The notes beneath the pieces are model-generated. The model had not been told where the DNA came from and searched no databases. It worked only from the letters and a program-made list of their open reading frames with translations. Below are positions 58,460 through 64,000 of a DNA stretch of 64,000 nucleotides, one piece after another. Source of the stretch: Pseudodesulfovibrio sp. 5S69 (lineage in GTDB: Bacteria; Desulfobacterota; Desulfovibrionia; Desulfovibrionales; Desulfovibrionaceae); the NCBI RefSeq assembly GCF_037094465.1, contig NZ_CP146609.1, forward strand, positions 2,723,501 to 2,787,500, given 5' to 3'. The position numbers and the translations under genes were made by a program. Numbering within the stretch: position 1 is the first letter of the stretch; each line of letters starts with the position of its first letter.

Positions 58460-58777
58460 CTAGACGCAGCCGGTGGGCTTGGGCAGGCCGGCCATCTTAC
58501 AGGCGCCTTTACCAGGTCCGGACGGGAACAGTTCGTAAATCTGCTTCAGCTTGAAGCCGGTGACCTTGGAGAGGATGCGCACCATGGGAGCGATACCGTT
58601 CTTCTTGTAGTAGTCCTGCAGGAAGTCGATGACTTTCTGATGGTCCTCGGAGATCTCCTTGATGCCCTCGGATTCCTTCACGTATTCGACCCAAACAGGG
58701 GTCCAATCCTCAAATTTCTGCAGGAAGCCGTCTTCGTCAACTTCGAAAGAAGAGCCCTGGAATTCAACAACAGCCAT
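58460..58777 (-). CDS. dsrC: DsrC, sulfur carrier partner of dissimilatory sulfite reductase
   Basis: DsrC accepts sulfur at the dissimilatory sulfite reductase as a trisulfide and delivers it, linked to the membrane, for release as sulfide. The 105-residue protein has both essential cysteines on its C-terminal arm, Cys93 (GACKMAG) and Cys104 (PTGCV), and the seven-residue insertion-like segment of true DsrC (VKESEGIKEIS). TusE proteins keep only the last cysteine. AGGAGG precedes the start. It is a single-gene unit with its own promoter and terminator, as expected for an abundant protein. Confidence 0.95.
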   Translation of the reverse strand: MAVVEFQGSSFEVDEDGFLQKFEDWTPVWVEYVKESEGIKEISEDHQKVIDFLQDYYKKNGIAPMVRILSKVTGFKLKQIYELFPSGPGKGACKMAGLPKPTGCV

Positions 58778-58811
58778 TGTATCCTCCTAAGTGGATGTTT
58801 GTCTTGCTGTA

Positions 58812-58832
58812 GCTCCGGGCGACTCCCGGAGC
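58812..58832 (-). repeat. Hairpin in the dsrC leader
   Basis: Perfect 8-base arms GCTCCGGG and CCCGGAGC around AGTCG, in the 5' untranslated region about 35 bases before dsrC. It is probably an mRNA-stabilising stem. Confidence 0.5.
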
Positions 58833-58904
58833 GACCTTATCCAAATAAACAGCGATCCGCTGCTTAGCTGCAAATGTAATGACTCGGTGTAAAACCGTGG
58901 AGGG

Positions 58905-58933
58905 ACATTACGTCGCCTCCCCAACCTTGTCAA
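58905..58933 (-). promoter_or_regulatory. Candidate promoter of dsrC
   Basis: On the minus strand TTGACA (58933-58928) and TAATGT (58910-58905) are 17 bases apart. The predicted start gives a leader of about 120 bases. The -35 box is perfect; the -10 is weak. Confidence 0.55.
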
Positions 58934-58989
58934 GTACTCGGCACATTTCAATACGACAAAAAGGATTCCCGAAAAAGGCCTATAACGAA

Positions 58990-60717
58990 CTAGGATTCCA
59001 CAAGTTCACGCAAGTGTTCCCGCGCATAATCCAAGGTCGTGTCCATGTCGAGGGCGGCCTGGAGATAATCCTCGGCCTCCTGGCGGTTGCCCATGAACTT
59101 GTGGCACAGGCCGAGGTTGGCCAGGTCGTGGGGGGAGCCGCTGTCGATATCCAGGGACGCCTGGAAGTTCTCGGCCGCCTCTGCATACCGTTCCGCTTTG
59201 AAATGGGCCACGCCGCGCAGGTTGAAGAACTCCCGACACTCGCCGTCGAGCTCCACGGCCCTGTCGAGCAGTTCCAGCGCGTCCTCCCACTCCTCGATCT
59301 GCGACAGGGCGTAGGCCTGGTAGAAGACCGCCAGACCGCGTTCGGCGTCGGCGGGCTGCAGGTCCACGGACTCCTCGAAACGGGCCGCGGCATAGAGCGG
59401 ATCGCCCATGCGCAGGGCCAGCAGCCCCCGGAAGAACGGCAGAAAATACGCGCCGGGATAGATCTCCTCAAGCACGTCCAGCCCCTCCAGGGCCTCGTCG
59501 AAGTCCGCATCTTCGGCCAGGATGCGCCCCGTGAACAGGCCGATGGACCGATGCGGGGTGCGCTCCCGGAAGTCGAAGCCGGGCACGAAGTTGTAATTGG
59601 CCGTGACCATCAGCTCCGGGTGCCGGGTGTCCACCGCATACAGGGTGTCGCCCTTTTCGGACAACCCTTCGGCCAGGGCCATTAATTCATTATATATATC
59701 CCCGTCCTCCACCGAAGGCAGGGAGTCGAGGGAAACCACTTCGCCCTGCTTCAGCCACTCGATCTGGTCGAGTTCGGTAAACTTGGGCAGACCCGAGGCC
59801 TCGTACACCCGGCTGGTCTCGAAGTCGCCCGCGAGCTGAGCCACCTCGGTCACGGCGCGGATGGCCGCCTTGACCGGCGAGGCCGCGGTTCCGGCGGTGA
59901 AGACGATCTCGCTCAAGCCCGGAAAGGTCTTGCGGTCCCAGGCCACCGCCGCCACCGTCGGCACGGGGTAGCCCAGCGAGAAGTCCTTGAGGACGATGGT
60001 CACGCCATTGCGCTCGAAGCAGTCGAGCAGACGGCGCAGGACCGGGTCCCCGCAGGAGGCCGGGTCGATGGTCGGGGTGGTCTGGCGGGTGCGGTCGATG
60101 ACCGCGCAGACATGCCGCTCCACCAACTCGCACGCCCCCTGGGCGATGGACTCCTCAAAGGTATTACCGGCGGAAGACCCATTGAATTCGTTGAGCTTCT
60201 TAAACCAGTCCAGGGGCACATACTCGGTCTGCCCGGTGCGCACGTTGAGCGCCGGGTGGAACTTCCAGCGGATGAGGTCCATGAGCCGGACCGCCTTGTC
60301 CGGGGCGATCTCCTCGCCCACGGAACGGATCACCTGGCCGATGTCCATGACCTGGCCGGGCCACTTTTCCTGCGCCTCGGACCAGGTCAGTTCCGTAAAG
60401 TTGCCCGGGGCGGCCCAGAAGCTGAAATAGGAAAAACGCTCGACCAGCTCCATCAGGGCCGAGGCCTCGGCCTGTTCCGGGGACGCGCCCTTGCCCATCT
60501 GCTTGCGCGTGGGCATGACCTCGCGGGCCTCGGGGCCGCACTCGCTGACGAATACGGGGATGCCGAGCCTGCCGGTGTCCACCCGGTCGGTTTGGGCCAG
60601 AACGCCCTTGCACTTCTCGGCCAGGGCGGCCTTGACCCGGCGGACGGTCTCCACCGGGGTACACGCCTTGTCCTGGTCCGTAGTGAAGGATTTTGGACAG
60701 TTCTTGAGTTCGATCAC
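58990..60717 (-). CDS. YcaO-type ATP-dependent cyclodehydratase-like protein with C-terminal TPR repeats
   Basis: YcaO proteins activate a backbone amide with ATP, forming azolines or thioamides; E. coli YcaO affects ribosomal protein S12 methylthiolation. The start is the GTG at 60717, overlapping the methyltransferase gene by 4 bases (GTGA), giving 575 residues. The YcaO domain (about 40-400) has the ATP-site helices SALMELVERFSYF and QGACELVERHVCAVIDR, with the expected Glu and Arg. The last 170 residues are TPR repeats (YQAYALSQIEEWEDALELLDRAVEL; GVAHFKAERYAEAAENFQASLDI; LGLCHKFMGNRQEAEDYLQAALDM). No peptide precursor gene or TfuA partner is seen. dsrC lies 212 bases downstream. Confidence 0.9.
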   Translation of the reverse strand: MIELKNCPKSFTTDQDKACTPVETVRRVKAALAEKCKGVLAQTDRVDTGRLGIPVFVSECGPEAREVMPTRKQMGKGASPEQAEASALMELVERFSYFSFWAAPGNFTELTWSEAQEKWPGQVMDIGQVIRSVGEEIAPDKAVRLMDLIRWKFHPALNVRTGQTEYVPLDWFKKLNEFNGSSAGNTFEESIAQGACELVERHVCAVIDRTRQTTPTIDPASCGDPVLRRLLDCFERNGVTIVLKDFSLGYPVPTVAAVAWDRKTFPGLSEIVFTAGTAASPVKAAIRAVTEVAQLAGDFETSRVYEASGLPKFTELDQIEWLKQGEVVSLDSLPSVEDGDIYNELMALAEGLSEKGDTLYAVDTRHPELMVTANYNFVPGFDFRERTPHRSIGLFTGRILAEDADFDEALEGLDVLEEIYPGAYFLPFFRGLLALRMGDPLYAAARFEESVDLQPADAERGLAVFYQAYALSQIEEWEDALELLDRAVELDGECREFFNLRGVAHFKAERYAEAAENFQASLDIDSGSPHDLANLGLCHKFMGNRQEAEDYLQAALDMDTTLDYAREHLRELVES

Positions 60718-61439
60718 GCGCCCTTCCTCTTCATGCGGAACATGTTGATGACGTTCTCCTCGTCGGTCTCGTTGTCCTTGTAGTTGGCGGCGGACTTCAT
60801 CATGGCGAACATCCCGTCGGCCTTGTCGAAAAACTTCCTGCCCTGCCGCTTCTTGTCCATGGCCATGAGGACCTCGGCGGACGGGGTCTCGGCCAGGTGG
60901 GCGTCGAGGAAGTCCACCAGCGGCTCGTACACGGCCTCCTCGTAGAGGACCTCGCAGCCGATGATGTAGTCGAAGCGCCGTCCCAGGGAGTCCTTGGTGA
61001 AATCGGCCCTGGTGATGGTCACCTTGTCCTCCAGGCCGTTCTTGAGGATGTTGATGCGGCTGAACAGCAGGGCGTACGGCTCCACGTCGGTCACGGTCAC
61101 GTCGTGCCCCAGCGAGGCCATGACCATCCCGTTCACGGCGCAGCCCGCACCCACTTCGAGGATGGAGCAGCCGGGCGCGAACGGGAACCGGGTCAGGGTG
61201 TAGCCGAGCACCAGGCAGGACGGCCAGACCTTGGCCCACAGGGGCAGGGATATCTTCTTGCCCCCCCTGGTCCGGTCCACCAGCTTGTCGAGGTATTTCT
61301 GCATCTGCCGGACCTGGAGCACTTCCAGGTTCCGGTCGCCGATGGCCACGGTCTCGAAGCCGACCTCGCCGAATTCCCTCACGGCGATGTCGATGAGCGC
61401 ACCAATAGGCTGGTCCAGGTTGAAAACGGTATCCGCCAT
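60714..61439 (-). CDS. Class I SAM-dependent methyltransferase coupled to YcaO
   Basis: A 241-residue methyltransferase. The SAM motif is SILEVGAGCAVNGMV with DVEPYAL after it, then RRFDYIIGCEVLYEEA (the NPPY-position region of the lysine methyltransferase group, PF10294-like). The N-terminal 70 residues are extra. Such enzymes usually methylate protein lysines or other protein side chains. The start at 61439 has GGAGGG upstream. It overlaps YcaO by 4 bases, so the two proteins are made together. The target is unknown. Confidence 0.88.
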   Translation of the reverse strand: MADTVFNLDQPIGALIDIAVREFGEVGFETVAIGDRNLEVLQVRQMQKYLDKLVDRTRGGKKISLPLWAKVWPSCLVLGYTLTRFPFAPGCSILEVGAGCAVNGMVMASLGHDVTVTDVEPYALLFSRINILKNGLEDKVTITRADFTKDSLGRRFDYIIGCEVLYEEAVYEPLVDFLDAHLAETPSAEVLMAMDKKRQGRKFFDKADGMFAMMKSAANYKDNETDEENVINMFRMKRKGA

Positions 61440-61483
61440 TTTTCCCTCCGGAAACGGAAAGCCTCTTGACGAGGCTTCTGATT

Positions 61484-62293
61484 TTATTGGTCTATCGAAT
61501 TGATTTTTTCCAGAACCCACAGCCCGCCGGGCACGGTGTCGTCGCGGCCGAACTCCCAGACGGTGCGGAGCTGGACCGGACGGCCCTCCTCGCCCACGCG
61601 CAACTGCGCATCGTAGTGGACGGAGGCCACGGTCCGGTTGTCCGCCGAGTTCAGCTCCGTGAGCAGGGCCGAGACCAGCATGACCTCGGTCCGCGGGCGC
61701 TCCCCGGCAGCCACCGCGTCGCTGTAGACCTCGTCGGACAGAAAGTCGCGGAGAGCGTCGAAGTCTTCCTTGTCACGGGCCTGCTGGAAACGGGAGAAAA
61801 AGACCTTGGCCCCTTCCAGGAACTCGGCCTCGTCGAACCCCTCCGCGCGCGCTGGCGCCCCCGTGGGCGTGGTGGGCGCGGGCTTGTCATCGGTATCCGA
61901 ACGGAGCATGTCCCAGGTCTGCCGGGCGGCCTCGTGCCGGTCCATGGGCCGGGCCTGCCGGGCGGGCCGGTCTTCGGGCCGGGCCGTGCCATTGGAAGCG
62001 GGGTCGGAATCGGGATGGTCCTCCTCGCCGGGTTTGGCAGGATAATCGGGCCGGGACCACCGGCCGGGCCGGGTCTTGTCGTCGCCGCCGCCCGACCGCC
62101 GCCTGAACATGCGGACCAGGAAATAGGCGACGAGCACCAGCAGCAGGATGTTCAAGATGGAACCGCCACGGCTCGGGGCGGCGGCCTGCGCCAGTGCCGG
62201 AGTGGCCATGAGCAGGACCAGGGCGGGCGCTGCCAGCCAAAGGGCCGGGCGACCGGCCGAACCGGGCGCGTTCACGTTGTTGTCGTTGTGCAT
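61484..62293 (-). CDS. Tim44-like domain protein
   Basis: A 269-residue protein with a signal or anchor helix (about 18-35), a second helix (about 42-60, ILNILLLVLVAYFLVRMF), a long charged linker rich in Pro, Arg and Asp (62-150) and a C-terminal Tim44-like domain (KVFFSRFQQARDKEDFDALRDFLSDEVY). Bacterial members are membrane-bound and uncharacterised. ATG at 62293 is used because the only upstream start in frame, a TTG at 62332, overlaps the neighbour's stop. It lies between the methyltransferase and a receiver protein gene, all on the minus strand. Confidence 0.85.
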   Translation of the reverse strand: MHNDNNVNAPGSAGRPALWLAAPALVLLMATPALAQAAAPSRGGSILNILLLVLVAYFLVRMFRRRSGGGDDKTRPGRWSRPDYPAKPGEEDHPDSDPASNGTARPEDRPARQARPMDRHEAARQTWDMLRSDTDDKPAPTTPTGAPARAEGFDEAEFLEGAKVFFSRFQQARDKEDFDALRDFLSDEVYSDAVAAGERPRTEVMLVSALLTELNSADNRTVASVHYDAQLRVGEEGRPVQLRTVWEFGRDDTVPGGLWVLEKINSIDQ

Positions 62294-62328
62294 GGGTGCT
62301 TCGTAAAACAAACTGGGCGGACAGGCAA

Positions 62329-62727
62329 TCAATCGATGAGGGCGAGATTGCGCAGGATGGCGTACAGGCTCTCCACCTCGATGGGTTTGGGCAGGTAGGC
62401 CGCCGCTCCGCCTTTGTAATAGGCCCGGACCACGGTCTTGGGGTCGTTCAGGGCGGTGATCATGATCACTTTGGCCTCATTGGCGGCGGACACGCCCGCC
62501 TCCTGTTCCATGGCGCGGATGTCCTTCAGTGCCTGATGGCCGTCCTTGTTGGGCATCATGATGTCCATGCAGACCAAGTCGTAGGGACGACCCTCGTCAA
62601 CGGCCTTGCGGAAGGCGTCCACGCACTCCACCCCGTCCGAGGCGGTGTCGCACTCGCCGAAATCGGACAGGAGCGCGGTCAGCAACTTGCGGCTGGTGAA
62701 TTCGTCTTCTACTATAAGGATACGCAT
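62329..62727 (-). CDS. Stand-alone response regulator receiver protein
   Basis: A 132-residue CheY-like receiver. Asp55 (LVCMDIMMPNKDG) is the phosphorylation site, with acidic residues in VEDEF, and the switch positions in MITALND and LPKPIEV. It has no output domain, so it acts by protein contact. No kinase gene is adjacent. AGGAG lies upstream. Confidence 0.9.
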   Translation of the reverse strand: MRILIVEDEFTSRKLLTALLSDFGECDTASDGVECVDAFRKAVDEGRPYDLVCMDIMMPNKDGHQALKDIRAMEQEAGVSAANEAKVIMITALNDPKTVVRAYYKGGAAAYLPKPIEVESLYAILRNLALID

Positions 62728-62914
62728 TGATTCTCCTTCTTAGAAGCGAAATACACCACTCGAAGAAGGAATTCAACGGGTCGTGGGGATGAAGGACGCA
62801 ATATATAACGCCTTCACAGGCTCTTCGCTCCCCCCCTCCGGGGCTTGCCCTGGAGCCGATTGCCACGTAGGAACAGGGCCACGGCGAACCACGCCGATCC
62901 GGAGGAACAACTGC

Positions 62915-63244
62915 ATGGACTTTTCACATATCCCCGCCTTCCTCGGCGGTTTTTTCGACTTCCTGGACAGCCCCCAGTGGCGCGCCTGGCCGTTCAACTC
63001 CGGGTACGGGGAGCACATCCTGCCCGCCGTGGCCCGGCTGCTCTTCGTCACCCTGATCATGGGCGTAATCCTGCTCTTCCTCCGGCTGCTCTTCGGCCCC
63101 GGCGGCCCCCTGCGGGACAAGGAACTCGAAGAGGAAGCCCGCCGGGAGACCGAGCGGGAACGGGCCGAGCTCAAGGAGCGCCTCGAAAAGGGCGACATCT
63201 CCGAAACGGAATACCGGGTCGGAATGAAGAGGCTCAAGGATTAA
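62915..63244 (+). CDS. Small membrane protein with a C-terminal SHOCT-like segment
   Basis: A 109-residue protein. The ATG at 62915 has GGAGGAAC upstream; the longer frame to 62783 is unsupported. One membrane helix lies at about 40-60 (LLFVTLIMGVILLFLRLLF), followed by a highly charged helix (DKELEEEARRETERERAELKERLEKGDISETEYRVGM) that ends in the SHOCT pattern, a short oligomerising motif. No function is known. It overlaps nothing and lies 2 bases before the HD-domain gene, so they may be coupled. Confidence 0.75.
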   Translation: MDFSHIPAFLGGFFDFLDSPQWRAWPFNSGYGEHILPAVARLLFVTLIMGVILLFLRLLFGPGGPLRDKELEEEARRETERERAELKERLEKGDISETEYRVGMKRLKD

Positions 63245-63246
63245 CC

Positions 63247-64000
63247 ATGTGCCTGTCCGCCCACAAGAAACTGCTGCGAGAGTTCGCCGAGCGCCATCTC
63301 ACCGGCGAGGCGAAAAACGATTACCATATCCGCCTGAAGCTCGATCACTCCATGCGGGTCCTGGACAACGGACTTGAGATCATCGGGAACGAAGGCATCA
63401 CCGGTCGCGACGGGGAACTGGCGGCCATGGCCTGCCTGTACCACGACATCGGGCGGTTTCCGCAGTTCGCGCGCTGGGGAACCTTCAAGGACGTGGATTC
63501 CGTCAACCATGGGCGCATGGGCGTGCTGGCGCTGCGCGGGCTCGACCTGCCCGGTGGATTCACCGAGGCTGAGTGGCGGCTGATCAAGGCCGCCGTGGGG
63601 CTGCACAACGCCAAGAACGTCAATCCCCGCATAAAGGCCCCCGTGGCCGCCATGGTCAAGGTCACCCGCGACGCGGACAAAATCGACATCTTCGCCGTGA
63701 TCCTCGACCACCTGTCCCACCCCGACTCGCCGGACAAGGAGGTCATCCTCCAGCTCGAAAAGCACCCCACACGCTATACCCCGGCGGTCTTCGAAGCGAT
63801 CATGTCCGACGGTTCCTGCGACTACGGCCTGCTCAAATACGACAAGGACTTCCTGCTGCTCCTCACGGGCTGGCTCTTCTCCCTGAACTACGGGACCTCG
63901 GCCCGGCTGCTGCGGGAGCGCGGCCTGGTGGCCCGGACCTTCGAACTGCTGCCCGGGACGGACGAGATAAAGCGACTCGAGGAAAAGGTCCTCCGGCACC
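63247..64000 (+). CDS. HD-domain phosphohydrolase, C-terminus outside the window
   Basis: A protein of at least 251 residues, open to the right edge. The HD motif is visible: His in KLDHSMRVLDN, HD in CLYHDIGRFPQF, His in GLHNAKNV, Asp in VTRDADKID. HD enzymes hydrolyse phosphate esters or nucleotides, often second messengers. The start is directly after the previous gene with no clear ribosome site of its own, which supports coupled translation. The substrate cannot be told. Confidence 0.85.
   Translation, partial: MCLSAHKKLLREFAERHLTGEAKNDYHIRLKLDHSMRVLDNGLEIIGNEGITGRDGELAAMACLYHDIGRFPQFARWGTFKDVDSVNHGRMGVLALRGLDLPGGFTEAEWRLIKAAVGLHNAKNVNPRIKAPVAAMVKVTRDADKIDIFAVILDHLSHPDSPDKEVILQLEKHPTRYTPAVFEAIMSDGSCDYGLLKYDKDFLLLLTGWLFSLNYGTSARLLRERGLVARTFELLPGTDEIKRLEEKVLRH

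Overview
The window reads as a chromosomal segment of a free-living, flagellated, Gram-negative, anaerobic sulfate reducer of the Desulfovibrionales (Desulfovibrio or Pseudodesulfovibrio-like). The reasons are a DsrC protein with both C-terminal cysteines, a single-chain pyruvate:ferredoxin oxidoreductase, a two-subunit Tat-exported formate dehydrogenase, a DcrH-like chemoreceptor carrying a hemerythrin domain, LpxC, and high-GC coding with very long antisense shadow frames. No prophage, insertion sequence, CRISPR array or integrase was seen. The identification rests on reading the sequence; no database search was run.

Layout. 1-1356: lysS (cut by the left edge) and tRNA-Asn. 1357-6544: formate dehydrogenase fdhA-fdhB-fdhD behind a long AT-rich leader. 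6695-11693: an MCP-hemerythrin sensor, an unknown anchored protein and a CstB-like MBL-rhodanese protein. 12026-15587: PFOR. 15592-17672: a repeat element, then a thiamine salvage operon (thiamine-binding protein, thiM, thiE). 17674-25790: an RND efflux operon on the minus strand, divergent from a response regulator/histidine kinase pair. 26087-30154: osmoregulated glucan synthesis (opgG, a small membrane protein, opgH). 30358-30537: tRNA-Lys on the minus strand. 30572-33681: dsbD and an iron alcohol dehydrogenase. 33680-37117: small housekeeping and unknown genes. 37273-38738: hisH-hisF. 38745-38920: a strongly structured non-coding interval. 38927-42131: minus operon of a DUF4340 protein, rpoZ, dnaJ and moaC. 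42298-44083: a TtcA-like protein and an M23 peptidase. 44137-53561: a flagellar operon (fliR, flhB, flhA, flhF, flhG, fliA, cheY, fliL and three poorly known genes). 53564-53868: two further copies of the repeat element and a perfect terminator. 53884-58279: lpxC, prmC, prfA, DUF1385 and rpmE. 58460-61439: dsrC, then a YcaO-TPR protein overlapping a methyltransferase. 61484-64000: a Tim44-like protein, a receiver protein, a SHOCT-like protein and an HD protein cut by the right edge.

How the genes fit together. PFOR and formate dehydrogenase feed electrons from pyruvate and formate into sulfate respiration, where DsrC carries sulfur from sulfite reductase. The CstB-like enzyme and the hemerythrin chemoreceptor suggest handling of persulfide and sensing of oxygen or redox state. 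The flagellar block holds the export gate, the placement GTPases, the sigma-28 factor and CheY in one run.

The least ordinary observations are: an FdhD without its CxxC sulfur-transfer motif beside a cysteine-type (not selenocysteine) FdhA; a YcaO-methyltransferase pair next to dsrC; a three-copy intergenic hairpin element with conserved ends and a variable but perfectly paired core; a multi-hairpin interval between hisF and moaC that looks like an undescribed RNA; and a short OpgH preceded by a separate small membrane protein.
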